Source of the DNA: Mesorhizobium sp. J8
GTDB lineage: Bacteria; Pseudomonadota; Alphaproteobacteria; Rhizobiales; Rhizobiaceae
Direction of reading: 5' to 3'
DNA length: 64,000 bases
NCBI RefSeq assembly: GCF_016591715.1
Contig: NZ_AP024109.1
Location: forward strand, 4,464,001-4,528,000
Numbering within the stretch: position 1 is the stretch's first letter; every line of letters starts with the position of its first letter. Shown piece after piece: positions 27,981-36,355 of the stretch. The notes under the pieces were generated by a model. That model ran no database searches. It worked only from the letters and a program-made list of their open reading frames with translations, and was not told the origin of the DNA. A program made the translations under genes and the position numbers.

Positions 27981-28898
27981 TCAAGCCGCGGCCGATCCGG
28001 TCGCCTCCGCCTCATGCGAGCGGATGCCGATCATGTGGCAGACGGCAAAGACGAGATCGGCACGGTTCATCGTGTAGAAATGAAAGTCGCCGACGCCGCG
28101 CTCAACGAGGTCGAGCACCTGCTCGGCCGCCACGGCCGAGGCCACCAGCGCGTGCGTCTGCGGGTCGTTCTCCAGCCCTTCGAAACGCTCGGCGAGCCAT
28201 GCCGGCACCAGCGCGCCGCAGCGCGACGAGAAATTGGCGACCTGCGTGAAATTATGCACCGGCAGGATGCCCGGCACGATCGGGATATAGATGCCGGCGC
28301 GCCGCGCCCGCTCGACATAGCGCTCGTAGAGATCGTTGTCGAAGAAGAACTGGGTGATCGCCCGCGTCGCGCCATTGTCGACCTTGCGCTTCAGCATGTC
28401 GATGTCGGTGGCGAAATCCGGGCTTTCCGGATGCTTTTCCGGATAGGCCGAGACCGAAATGTCGAAATCGCCGACGCTCTTCAGCGCGCCGACCAGTTCG
28501 GCGCCGTTGGCGTAGCCGTCGGGATGCGGACGATAGCTTGTGCCGACACCGGCCGCCGGATCGCCGCGCAACGCCACGAAGCGTTTGACGCCCATGTCGG
28601 CGAACTCGCGGATGACTGTGTCGACCTGATCGCGCGCGGCGTCGACGCAGGTCATGTGCGCCGCCGGCGTCAGCGACGTCTCGTTGAGGATGCGCTTGAC
28701 GGTGCGCGCAGTGCGCTCGCGGGTCGAACCGCCGGCGCCATAGGTCACCGACACGAATCTCGGCTTGAGCGGCTCGAGCCTTGTGACGGTGTCCCAGAGC
28801 TTTGCCTCCATCTCATCCGTTTTCGGCGGGAAGAACTCGAACGAAACCCTGACCTTGTCGCCGATGTCGGGACGGCGGGAAAAGCGGAACTGGTTCAT
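27981..28898 (-). CDS. metF: 5,10-methylenetetrahydrofolate reductase MetF
   Basis: A 305-residue FAD-dependent TIM-barrel reductase that makes 5-methyl-THF for methionine synthesis. VSFEFFPPKTDEME near residue 18 carries the catalytic Glu. FVSVTYGAGGSTRERT, HMTCVDAARDQVD, FVALRGDPA and TQFFFDND are typical MTHFR blocks. The start overlaps the stop of the upstream regulator-methyltransferase gene (TGATG), forming a two-gene operon. The palindrome in front of that gene should therefore also control metF. Confidence 0.96.
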   Translation of the reverse strand: MNQFRFSRRPDIGDKVRVSFEFFPPKTDEMEAKLWDTVTRLEPLKPRFVSVTYGAGGSTRERTARTVKRILNETSLTPAAHMTCVDAARDQVDTVIREFADMGVKRFVALRGDPAAGVGTSYRPHPDGYANGAELVGALKSVGDFDISVSAYPEKHPESPDFATDIDMLKRKVDNGATRAITQFFFDNDLYERYVERARRAGIYIPIVPGILPVHNFTQVANFSSRCGALVPAWLAERFEGLENDPQTHALVASAVAAEQVLDLVERGVGDFHFYTMNRADLVFAVCHMIGIRSHEAEATGSAAA

Positions 28899-29905
28899 CA
28901 GGCTGTTTCCCTTGCTGGAAGTGCGTCGTTGGACGGATCGGCGATCAGCAGGCGGCGATCGCGGCCGAGCCAGAGCTTGACGGTCAGCCTTGCCTCGTTG
29001 CCGCCGCGCGGCTCGAACTCCTGGCTATCCTCGAGGTCGAGACCGGCCTCCGCGAACCAGTCGGATATCTGCCGATCGGAGAAGCCCAGCCGCATATGCG
29101 CGTGCTGGTCGCGCAGGAATTCGAGATTATGCGGCGCGAAGTCGACGACGATCAGCCTGCCGGACGGCCTAAGCAGCCTTGCCGCTTCGGCGATGGCGCG
29201 GGCGGGATCGTCGAGATAGTGCAGCACCTGGTGGATGGTGACGAGATCGAAGGCGTTGCGCTCGACCGGCGGCGAGAAAATATCGCCCTGGCGAACCTGC
29301 GCATTGGCGATGCCGGCCTTGTCGAGATTGGCGCGCGCGACCGTCAGCATCTCGCGCGACATGTCGATGCCGACGCCGCGCCGGTAGAGCGGCGCGAAGA
29401 TTTCGAGCAGCCTGCCCGTGCCGGTGCCGAGGTCGAGCATCGATTGGAACGGCCGTTTGCCGACGAGCTTGATGAGCGCCGCTTCCACCGCGCGGTCCGG
29501 CACATGCAGCGAGCGGATATGATCCCAGCTCGCGGCGTTCTCGGAGAAATATTCGGCGGCCCGGTCCTGCCGCTTGCGCTTCACCGCCGCCAGCCGCTCG
29601 AGATCGCGCACCACCTGCGCATCGGCCTCACTGATGCCGGAGACGAGGCGCTGCACGAAATCGCGCGAATTGTCCGTATCGGTCAGCCTGAAGAAGGCCC
29701 AGGACCCTTCCTGATAGCGGCCGATCAGCCCGGCATCGAGCAAAAGCTTCAGATGGCGCGAGACGCGCGGCTGCGACTGTCCAAGAATCTCGGTGAGGTC
29801 GGAGACGGTGAGATCGCCCCGCGAAAGCAGCACCAGGATGCGCAGCCGGCTGGATTCGGCCGCCGCCTTCAATGTATCTACCATTGTGTCGAGCGAGACA
29901 TGCAT
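28898..29905 (-). CDS. ArsR-family regulator fused to SAM methyltransferase domain (SahR-like)
   Basis: A 335-residue two-domain protein. Residues 1-95 are an ArsR winged helix (LKAAAESSRLRILVLLSRGD, then the recognition helix SQPRVSRHLKLLLDAGLI). From about 130 a class I methyltransferase fold begins with MLDLGTGTGRLLEIFAP and GIDMSREML. ArsR-methyltransferase fusions next to metF are a known alphaproteobacterial pattern, and SahR-type ArsR proteins sense S-adenosylhomocysteine to control the methionine cycle; I infer that role here. Whether the methyltransferase part is catalytic or only a ligand pocket is open. An in-frame ATG at 29884 is an alternative start. Confidence 0.85.
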   Translation of the reverse strand: MHVSLDTMVDTLKAAAESSRLRILVLLSRGDLTVSDLTEILGQSQPRVSRHLKLLLDAGLIGRYQEGSWAFFRLTDTDNSRDFVQRLVSGISEADAQVVRDLERLAAVKRKRQDRAAEYFSENAASWDHIRSLHVPDRAVEAALIKLVGKRPFQSMLDLGTGTGRLLEIFAPLYRRGVGIDMSREMLTVARANLDKAGIANAQVRQGDIFSPPVERNAFDLVTIHQVLHYLDDPARAIAEAARLLRPSGRLIVVDFAPHNLEFLRDQHAHMRLGFSDRQISDWFAEAGLDLEDSQEFEPRGGNEARLTVKLWLGRDRRLLIADPSNDALPARETA

Positions 29906-29924
29906 GAGCGGGCTCTCGTTGAAA

Positions 29925-29946
29925 GATATAAAGATATGTTTATGTC
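29925..29946 (-). promoter_or_regulatory. Operator palindrome for the ArsR/SahR-like regulator
   Basis: A 22-bp imperfect palindrome with half-sites GATATAAAGAT and ATGTTTATGTC (nine of eleven pairs match) sits 20 bp before the regulator's start. AT-rich palindromes of this size are typical for ArsR-family dimers, and its place implies autoregulation together with metF. Confidence 0.65.
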
Positions 29947-30045
29947 GATTTTAGAACCCTGGCAAGCGCTATGTCGCTTCCGGACAAGAAAATGGCGCAG
30001 CCGTGATCCGCGCCGCGCGGACGGTTCTTGAGCGGAGTGAAGAGG

Positions 30046-30552
30046 ATGTTCCAGACCCGCGAAGGTGAAACGCTTCTTGCGGCCGATCCGGCGCAACAAC
30101 GGCCGGACGGGCATATCGTCTTCATCGGCCGCATCGTCTCGCCCTGGACCAGCCGCGAGGATTGCCCCAAGAACATGCGCGCCGCCCGCGAATCCGGGCG
30201 AGCCGCAACAGTCCTGATCGACGAGCCTTATCGACCGGGGCTGCAGAACCTGGAACGCGCCAGCCACATCGTCGTCCTGTCCTGGCTCCATCACGCGCCG
30301 CGGAATCTGATCGTGCAGAAACCCCGCCATGCGGCTGAACCGAAAGGCGTTTTCTCGCTGCGCTCTCCTGCCCGTCCGAACCCTGTCGGCCTGCATGTGG
30401 CGAAGCTCGTCGCCCTCGATATCGAGGCCGGGCGGATCGGGATCGACGCCATCGATGTGCTCGACGGCACGCCGGTCGTCGACATCAAGCCCTACTACGC
30501 GTCCACCGACGCCTTCCCCGAAGCGACCATTGCCGGGCGCGACGACAAATGA
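30046..30552 (+). CDS. tsaA: TsaA/TrmO-family protein (probable tRNA N6-methyltransferase)
   Basis: A 168-residue beta-barrel protein of the TsaA (UPF0066) family. Landmarks are HIVFIGRIVSPWTSREDCPKN near the start, HIVVLSWLHHAPR, GVFSLRSPARPNPVGLH (the SAM-pocket signature SPxRPNPVG) and DVLDGTPVVDIKPY. E. coli TrmO methylates t6A37 of tRNA-Thr; this shorter protein lacks its C-terminal extension, so the substrate is less sure. I use the ATG at 30046; an upstream TTG at 30028 is possible. The stop overlaps the next gene. Confidence 0.85.
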   Translation: MFQTREGETLLAADPAQQRPDGHIVFIGRIVSPWTSREDCPKNMRAARESGRAATVLIDEPYRPGLQNLERASHIVVLSWLHHAPRNLIVQKPRHAAEPKGVFSLRSPARPNPVGLHVAKLVALDIEAGRIGIDAIDVLDGTPVVDIKPYYASTDAFPEATIAGRDDK

Positions 30553-30863
30553 GGGCCCCCACTGGCCGCCGCCGCGCCATCGCCAAGGCGCTGACCGCGC
30601 TTCTTCCCCTCGCCCCCTATGCCGACATGGAGAAGATCCGCGCCGACGCCGGTTCCGTGCACATGAAGACCCTGCCGCCGACGATCGCGGTGTGGCTGGC
30701 GACCATCGCCCATGTCCGCCACGCCCACACCGATTACGAAAAGCTCCTCGCCGAAGGCTATGACCGGGATTCGGCGCGCTTCTTCGTCATCGAGCAGACC
30801 AATGCGGTGCTCACCCGCTGGCGCGCGACGAGGCTGCTCGAGGAAGACGACGAGGACGAATAG
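30549..30863 (+). CDS. DUF2293-family protein
   Basis: A 104-residue protein starting inside the stop of the tsaA-like gene (ATGA). The conserved-looking part is MHVKTL-like HMKTLPPTIAVWLATIAHVR followed by HTDYEKLLAEGYDRDSARFF; the end is acidic. This matches DUF2293, a family without known function that commonly carries the HTDYDxLLxxGxDRxxAR pattern. The coupling suggests that it works with, or at least is made with, the TsaA-like protein. No membrane segment or signal is visible. Confidence 0.75.
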   Translation: MRAPTGRRRAIAKALTALLPLAPYADMEKIRADAGSVHMKTLPPTIAVWLATIAHVRHAHTDYEKLLAEGYDRDSARFFVIEQTNAVLTRWRATRLLEEDDEDE

Positions 30864-31009
30864 GCGTCTGCGCTCCCCTACGGCGCATTCCGCCAATTAA
30901 TTCGGGTGCCGCCTCTGGAAAAACGGCGGCGGCGCCGTAGATGGAATAAGCGGAGATTCCTCCGTTTGCCCCTCCGAATTCATCGCCCTCTGGGCAAGGA
31001 TCAAAGATC

Positions 31010-31852
31010 ATGACTGATAAGGTTTGGTTCATCACCGGATCGTCGAAGGGCTTTGGCCGCGTCTGGGCCGAGGCAGCGCTCGCCCGCGGCGATCGTGTCG
31101 CCGCCACTGCCCGCGATGCCGCCACGCTCGCCGATCTCGTCGAGAAATACGGCGACAAGGTCGCTGCCATAAAACTCGACGTCACCGACAAACAGGCGGT
31201 CGACGCCGCAATCGCAGAGGCACACAAGCGCTTCGGCCGCCTCGACGTCGTCATCAACAATGCCGGCTACGGCCATTTCGGCGCCATCGAGGAAGTCACC
31301 GAGCAGGAGGCGCGCGACCAGATCGAAACCAACGTCTTCGGTGCGCTCTGGGTCACCCAGGCGGCACTGCCCATCATGCGGGCCCAACGATCCGGCCATA
31401 TCATCCAGATCTCGTCGATCGGCGGCGTCAACGCCTTTGCCTCGATCGGCCTTTACCATGCCTCGAAATGGGCGCTGGAAGCCTTCAGCCAGTCGCTCAG
31501 CCTGGAAGTCGCGCAGTTCGGTATTCACGTGACCCTGGTCGAGCCGGGCGGTTTCTCGACGGACTGGGCCGGCCCGTCGGCCAAGGTCTCCAAGCCGATG
31601 GACGTCTACGAACCGGTCCGCGCGGCGATGGCCGAGCGCCGCAGCCGCTCGGTTGCCGGCGATCCGCAAGCGACCGGTCCGGCGATGCTCGCCATCGTCG
31701 ATGCCGCGGAGCCGCCACTCAGGGTCTTCTTCGGCGACGGCGGCCTGCCGATGATCCGGCAGGAATATGCCAACCGCATCGCCACCTGGGAAAAATGGGA
31801 CCATGTCTCGGTGATGGCGCAGGGCGCCAACAAGAACCGGAAAGCTGCCTGA
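31010..31852 (+). CDS. Short-chain dehydrogenase/reductase
   Basis: A 280-residue classical SDR. TGSSKGFGR near residue 8 is the cofactor glycine motif, NNAGYGHFG is the NNAG block, and the catalytic set is Ser in ISSIGGVNA plus Y-x3-K in YHASKWALE. The C-terminal extension resembles SDRs annotated as oxidoreductases of unknown substrate. AAGGA lies nine bases before the ATG. The 146-bp gap upstream holds a 9-bp inverted repeat CTACGGCGC/GCGCCGTAG (30878-30886 and 30932-30940) and no gene. Confidence 0.9.
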   Translation: MTDKVWFITGSSKGFGRVWAEAALARGDRVAATARDAATLADLVEKYGDKVAAIKLDVTDKQAVDAAIAEAHKRFGRLDVVINNAGYGHFGAIEEVTEQEARDQIETNVFGALWVTQAALPIMRAQRSGHIIQISSIGGVNAFASIGLYHASKWALEAFSQSLSLEVAQFGIHVTLVEPGGFSTDWAGPSAKVSKPMDVYEPVRAAMAERRSRSVAGDPQATGPAMLAIVDAAEPPLRVFFGDGGLPMIRQEYANRIATWEKWDHVSVMAQGANKNRKAA

Positions 31853-31923
31853 GCTACGATCCGGCGACGCCGCAAAGCAGCGCAGCCGGATTGCTTGGCT
31901 GCATCCGTTACATTCGGCTGACC

Positions 31924-32019
31924 AGAGCATTTCACCGTTTCACGGAACGGTGAAATGCTCTATCTCCTGTTTTCACGCAATTCCGGGTGGAAAACCGCTC
32001 AAACTTTTCCTGGAATTGC
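31924..32019. repeat. Dispersed hairpin repeat, copy R3 with companion palindrome
   Basis: Two modules. First, arms of 16 perfect bases (AGAGCATTTCACCGTT at 31924-31939 and its complement at 31946-31961). Second, GCAATTCC (31977-31984) and GGAATTGC (32012-32019) flank GGAAAACCGCTCAAACTTTTCC, whose complement reads GGAAAAGTTTGAGCGGTTTTCC in two halves GGAAAAGTTTG and AGCGGTTTTCC. The second module aligns with copies R2 and R4. It fills the gap between two convergent genes. Confidence 0.7.
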
Positions 32020-32070
32020 TCTAAGAGCCCGCTGCTCCCTTTCGGAACCACGAGTTCTTTGCGTCGACAC

Positions 32071-32751
32071 TTAGAACTTGTAGTTCACCCCGAACCGAAC
32101 CGTATTCACGGAGCGATCGACCCGCATGCGAAAACCCTCCTGGTTCCGCGAGGTCACGTCGCCGAAATCGGCGTAAAGATATTCCGCTTTGGCGGTCCAG
32201 TGATCGGTAAGGGCGTACTCAATGCCGGCACCTGCCGTCCAACCCGCGTCGGTACCGCCGAAATCTGGCCAGCTATCGGGCGCGTCGCCAGTCTCGGTCC
32301 ATTGATGCTTGAAATTGGCAACGGCAAGTCCGCCCGTGACATAAGGCAGGAAACGGTCGTACGCATAGCCCAGGCGCCCGCGCACGGTGCCGAAAAGATT
32401 CATCTTGTTGGTAAGATCGACGCGTCCGGAATCTGGTGCATCAAAGCTCCGGCTGTTGGATGTGTAGGCCAGGTCGGCTTCGATGCCGATGACGACATTG
32501 TTGGCGAACTCATGGTTGTAGCCGATCACACCGCCCAACAAGACGCCGTCAGAACCGGCATCGAATGAACCGCCGGTCCAATCATCATCAATGTCGTGCC
32601 AGTCACTCTTCAACCGCGACCAGCCGATGTTTCCACCGACGTAAACACCCGACCAATTGTACGCGGAAGCGCCCGGTTCGACCACAACGTCGGCCGCCGA
32701 TGCCGCGCTGACAAGGCCAAGGACGAAAGCGGTAGCTAGCAGAAATTTCAT
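32071..32751 (-). CDS. Omp25/Omp31-type outer-membrane beta-barrel protein
   Basis: A 226-residue protein with signal peptide MKFLLATAFVLGLVSAASA and an eight-stranded barrel pattern. NWSGVYVGGNIGWSR at the mature N-terminus, LGGVIGYNHEFANNVVIGIE, LFGTVRGRLGYAYDRFLPYV, and the closing strand ending in VRFGVNYKF with terminal Phe are the hallmarks of the Brucella Omp25/31 and rhizobial RopB family. GAGGGG precedes the ATG at 32751. The 216-bp gap upstream is AT-rich, contains the palindrome TACAATTGTA (near 32856) and a possible TTATAC -10 box. Confidence 0.9.
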   Translation of the reverse strand: MKFLLATAFVLGLVSAASAADVVVEPGASAYNWSGVYVGGNIGWSRLKSDWHDIDDDWTGGSFDAGSDGVLLGGVIGYNHEFANNVVIGIEADLAYTSNSRSFDAPDSGRVDLTNKMNLFGTVRGRLGYAYDRFLPYVTGGLAVANFKHQWTETGDAPDSWPDFGGTDAGWTAGAGIEYALTDHWTAKAEYLYADFGDVTSRNQEGFRMRVDRSVNTVRFGVNYKF

Positions 32752-32967
32752 TGCACCCAACCCCTCATTTACACGCGCTTCTACCAGAAGTCGCAAAGCG
32801 TAAAAACGCCGTCGAATGGTCCAATCCGAAAATGACGAGCGTGTTGTACAATTGTAACACCAACTCCCGGTCGTATAAGGGAAGTTGCGGATTAACTAAA
32901 TTAGCATCGCTCAAACTAAGTCTATGCTCGATATATCCACTGCTCGGGCACGCGAACCGATATCTCT

Positions 32968-33552
32968 TCACCAAATCATGACACGGCCCGGCTTTTCGAC
33001 CCAGGCGACAAGGCCGCGCAGCCGTTTCGCCTCCTTGGGAAAGAGCAGCGCGGCGGCGTTGATATCCGGGGCGCCGACATGCTCGGCGATTGATTGCCCG
33101 GCAACGCGGCACGGCTTGTTCTGGCCGTCGACCTTGAGCGTCACGCCACCCTTGAAGAACATCAGCGAGCCGGCCGGCAGCATCGACAGATGCGGCACGC
33201 CTTCGATCACAAGATTGGCGCCGATCCATTCCGGCTTGATCTCCTTGAGCCCCATGCGTTGGGCGACGATCGCAAGCTCGTCCGCCGCGACCAGCGACAA
33301 TTGCCGCTCATTGCGCATTTCGGTGCCGCGCGGATACCAGGGCTCGCGCCCGCCCGAGCGCCGCGTCGTTCCGCCATGGAAGTCGCCGGCGATACCGTCG
33401 AAGCCGAGCAGCAGTTCCTCGACCGCCCGCGTCTCGAAATGATCGTGCGGGGCGGCATAGAGCGCCGCTGCCTTCGCCGGCAGCTTGCGGCTGGGCACGA
33501 TGTCGACCACCGGTTCCGCCGCGGGAAAAAGCTCAAGGTTCGTTTCCTGCAT
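32968..33552 (-). CDS. MOSC-domain protein
   Basis: A 194-residue protein consisting of one MOSC domain. Visible landmarks are FHGGTTRRSGGREPWYPRGT early, PEWIGANLVIEGV in the middle, and the conserved cysteine in GQNKPCRVAGQS with surrounding ligand-binding residues. MOSC domains bind molybdenum cofactor or transfer sulfur through this Cys; no partner domain is fused. Its neighbours give no clue to substrate. The ATG at 33552 gives a full-length domain. A 180-bp gap to the next gene shows no other feature. Confidence 0.85.
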   Translation of the reverse strand: MQETNLELFPAAEPVVDIVPSRKLPAKAAALYAAPHDHFETRAVEELLLGFDGIAGDFHGGTTRRSGGREPWYPRGTEMRNERQLSLVAADELAIVAQRMGLKEIKPEWIGANLVIEGVPHLSMLPAGSLMFFKGGVTLKVDGQNKPCRVAGQSIAEHVGAPDINAAALLFPKEAKRLRGLVAWVEKPGRVMIW

Positions 33553-33732
33553 GCCGCTGGTCTAAAGGTGCCGAAGAAGGCGGTCCAGTCGAAAGCGCTG
33601 ATGATCCGATCACGCCGCTTGATGGCGATCACGATCTTCTTACCGCCAATCCCTTTCGCCGGTCGACGCGAGCCGCAATGCTGCCGTGCCTGCGGCATAG
33701 ACGATCGCGCGCAATCGGGAGGAGGTTCGATC

Positions 33733-34299
33733 ATGCAGGTTGGACACGCCGTCGCGGCGCTTTGGCTGTTCTGGGTGGTATCCTGGGTGCTTGCGGCTGC
33801 TTGGGCCGATCCGGCGCAAAAGCGCGCCGATCTCAAGTCGGAGGCGCGCTATCGCGTCCTTTGGCTGGCCGGCACCGCGCTGATGTTCGTGCCGGCACAC
33901 GGCTATGTCGGCCGGCTCAGGCTCTGGACGCCGACGCTCACCGAGGCCTGGATCTGCATTGCGCTTATCGCCATCGGCATCGCCTTCGCCTGGTGGGCGC
34001 GCCTGCATCTCGGTCGGCTATGGTCGGCCAATGTCACCGCCAAGGCCGATCATCGCGTGATCGATACCGGCCCCTATGGCCTGGTACGCCACCCGATCTA
34101 CACCGGGCTGATGCTGTCCGTCCTCGCGACCATGGCGGTCAAAGGCACGGTTTGGGGCGTAGCAGGCGCCGCCCTGCTGCTCGTCGGCGTCGTCGTCAAG
34201 GCGAGACTGGAAGAGAGGTTCCTGCGCGGTGAGCTCGGCCCGGCCTACGACGATTACGCCAGGCGCGTGCCGATGCTGGTGCCCTTCGCGCCGGCGTGA
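33733..34299 (+). CDS. Isoprenylcysteine carboxyl-methyltransferase-like membrane protein
   Basis: A 188-residue polytopic protein with four to five membrane helices. The C-terminal half carries the family pattern VIDTGPYGLVRHPIYTGLML and ERFLRGELGPAYDDYARRVP, in which RHPxY and the later Glu and Tyr residues line the SAM/lipid active site. Bacterial members methylate unknown small or lipid carboxylates or phospholipids. GGGAGGAGG lies before the ATG at 33733. The same frame extends far upstream, but only as the wrong-strand reading of the MOSC gene. Confidence 0.85.
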   Translation: MQVGHAVAALWLFWVVSWVLAAAWADPAQKRADLKSEARYRVLWLAGTALMFVPAHGYVGRLRLWTPTLTEAWICIALIAIGIAFAWWARLHLGRLWSANVTAKADHRVIDTGPYGLVRHPIYTGLMLSVLATMAVKGTVWGVAGAALLLVGVVVKARLEERFLRGELGPAYDDYARRVPMLVPFAPA

Positions 34300-34309
34300 A
34301 GCCGCGTCC

Positions 34310-35437
34310 TCAAAGCATCCTGAGCAGCGCACCGCCGATCGAATAACCGGCGCCGAAGGCGCAGATCAGGCCGAAATCGCCGGCCTTCATGTCGGCATGG
34401 TTCTCCGACAGCGCCACGATCGCGCCGGCGCCGGCGGTGTTGCCGAGCCGCTCCAGCACCATGGGCGCGCGGTCGTGATCGACATCGTGGCCGAAGGACA
34501 GTTTCAGGATCATCGCGTTCATGCGCGCATTGGCCTGGTGCAGCCAGAAGCGGCGGATGCCTTCCGGCGTCAGCCCGTGCTCGGCCAGGAACTCGACGAT
34601 GAATTTTTGACCGGCGACGGTGACTTCCTTGAACACCTTGTTGCCGACCTGCTTGATGAGATTGCCTTCCAGGTTGATCATATAGGGATCGTCCTGGGAC
34701 GTGCGCGTGTGGTAGCCGAGATTGGTGCGGATGTTGTTCGACATCTGCGTCCAGGTGCGCGTGTCGAGCACCTCGAAGCGCCCCGGCCGCTTTTCGCCTT
34801 GCGCCAGCCCCTCGACGACCATGGCGACCGAGGCGTCGCCGAAGATGAAATGCGTCTGCCGGTCGCGGAAGTTGAGGTGTCCGGTGATGATCTCCGGCGT
34901 CGACACCAGGATGCGCTTGTGCGCCCCTGCCCTCACCAGGTTGACCGCGACATGCAGCGCCGCCGCCGCGGAGGAGCAGCCCAGCCCCATGTCGAAGCCG
35001 GCGCCCTTGGTGCCCAAGGCCTCCTGCATCTCGATGGCGATGGCCGGATAGGGCCGCTGATGATGCGAGGCCGAGCAGATCACCAGATCGATGTCCGACC
35101 CCTCGACGCCTGCATGGGCAAGGGCCTTCCTGGCCGATGCGATGCCGAACTCCGCCTCCAGCGACAGCGCGTCGTCCGGCCGCGCCGGAATGCGCGGCGC
35201 CATGCGGGTCGGATCGAGGATGCCCTCGCGCTCGATGACATGGCGGCTCTTGACGCCCGAGGCATGCACGATGAAGTCGCTGTCCGACTTCTGCAAGAGG
35301 GGCTCGCCGGTGTCGGCGCGGCGCGCATTCTCGGTGTCGACCCAGCTGTTGAAGCTTGCAACCAGCTCTTCATTGGTGATGACGGGTTCGGGGATTTCGG
35401 CGCCGATGCCGCTGATGATGACGCGATGCATGTCCAA
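34310..35437 (-). CDS. 3-oxoacyl-ACP synthase III-type condensing enzyme
   Basis: A 375-residue KAS III-fold thiolase-superfamily protein. The catalytic triad is complete: C154 in LGCSSAAAALH, His in FWLHQANARM and Asn in LGNTAGAGA. It is longer than housekeeping FabH (about 320) with an insertion near residues 35-95, as in a rhizobial subgroup annotated KAS III that is encoded apart from the fab genes. It may prime a specialised acyl chain or act on an unusual acyl donor; this is inference. It converges on the ICMT-like gene. Confidence 0.85.
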   Translation of the reverse strand: MDMHRVIISGIGAEIPEPVITNEELVASFNSWVDTENARRADTGEPLLQKSDSDFIVHASGVKSRHVIEREGILDPTRMAPRIPARPDDALSLEAEFGIASARKALAHAGVEGSDIDLVICSASHHQRPYPAIAIEMQEALGTKGAGFDMGLGCSSAAAALHVAVNLVRAGAHKRILVSTPEIITGHLNFRDRQTHFIFGDASVAMVVEGLAQGEKRPGRFEVLDTRTWTQMSNNIRTNLGYHTRTSQDDPYMINLEGNLIKQVGNKVFKEVTVAGQKFIVEFLAEHGLTPEGIRRFWLHQANARMNAMILKLSFGHDVDHDRAPMVLERLGNTAGAGAIVALSENHADMKAGDFGLICAFGAGYSIGGALLRML

Positions 35438-35548
35438 TCCGTCCGAGGGGCGGCAAGGTGTGCCGAGGCGAGAGGCTACACTTGTCGCATTTGCCCGGTT
35501 TATTCCAGCTTAATTCGACAACCGCCGCTGGCATTCAGGTGGTGATGC

Positions 35549-36316
35549 TCAAGCACGCTTAGCGACGATGAATATCCGCGGAAAGCACAGCAGCACCTTG
35601 CCGTTCGCCGTCTTCGGGTAGGCCTTGGCGATCTTGGCGGTGTAGCTGTCGAGGAACACCTTCTTCTCATCCGCGTCGAGCGGATCGAGGAAGGGCTTCA
35701 ACCCGGTCGCCTTGACCCATTCGACGATCGCCTCGGCGTCGGCAAGCGGGTGGTTGTAGATCGTGTGCCAGATGTCGAGCCGGTCGGCGAGCGGCGACAA
35801 AAGATCGTAGTAGAACGACACCGGCGGCAGCGGCCCGCGCGCGGCGCCCTTGAGCTTGGCCGCGAACGGCACTTCCGCCGCGGTTTCGCGCATCAGCTGG
35901 TGCGAGGCTTCGCCGAGATTGTCCGGCATCTGCACGGCCAGGGCGCCACCCGGCGCCAAAAGCCCCATCAGCCGCTGGAACACGGCCGGATGCTCCGGCA
36001 GCCATTGGAAGACGGCGTTGGCGAAGATGACGTCGACGGGATGCTCGGGCTGCCATCCGGCGGCGTCCGCCAGCTCGAAATTGACGTTGGGCAGCCGCGC
36101 CCGCGCCTTCTCGATCATGTCGGGCGAGGTGTCGAAGCCGCTCACCTTTGCATCCGGCCAGCGCTCGACCAGAAGCTCGGTCGAGTTGCCCGGACCGCAG
36201 CCGATATCGACGACGCGGCGTGGAAAATCGACCGGCACCTGCGCGACGAGATCCCGCGCGGGCCGCGTGCGCTCATCCTCGAACTTCAGATATTGGGCGG
36301 CGGACCAGTCAGCCAT
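35549..36316 (-). CDS. tam: Trans-aconitate 2-methyltransferase
   Basis: A 255-residue SAM methyltransferase starting [20 protein letters not shown], a very characteristic Tam N-terminus. Motif I is [15 protein letters not shown], followed by [13 protein letters not shown] and the later VFQWLPEH and [10 protein letters not shown] blocks. Tam methylates trans-aconitate, a side product that inhibits aconitase. The ATG at 36316 was preferred because it gives the conserved start; an in-frame upstream codon at 36349 adds 11 unrelated residues. ettA ends 39 bases upstream in the same orientation. Confidence 0.94.
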   Translation of the reverse strand: MADWSAAQYLKFEDERTRPARDLVAQVPVDFPRRVVDIGCGPGNSTELLVERWPDAKVSGFDTSPDMIEKARARLPNVNFELADAAGWQPEHPVDVIFANAVFQWLPEHPAVFQRLMGLLAPGGALAVQMPDNLGEASHQLMRETAAEVPFAAKLKGAARGPLPPVSFYYDLLSPLADRLDIWHTIYNHPLADAEAIVEWVKATGLKPFLDPLDADEKKVFLDSYTAKIAKAYPKTANGKVLLCFPRIFIVAKRA

Positions 36317-36355
36317 GTGAGAACCTCGCTCTGTTCGCCGCCCCCCCAACCGATG

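Noticed and set aside
33094..33732. Upstream extension of the ICMT-like protein by 213 residues
   Set aside because: It is the opposite-strand reading of the MOSC gene; the ATG at 33733 has an excellent ribosome-binding site and begins a membrane helix.
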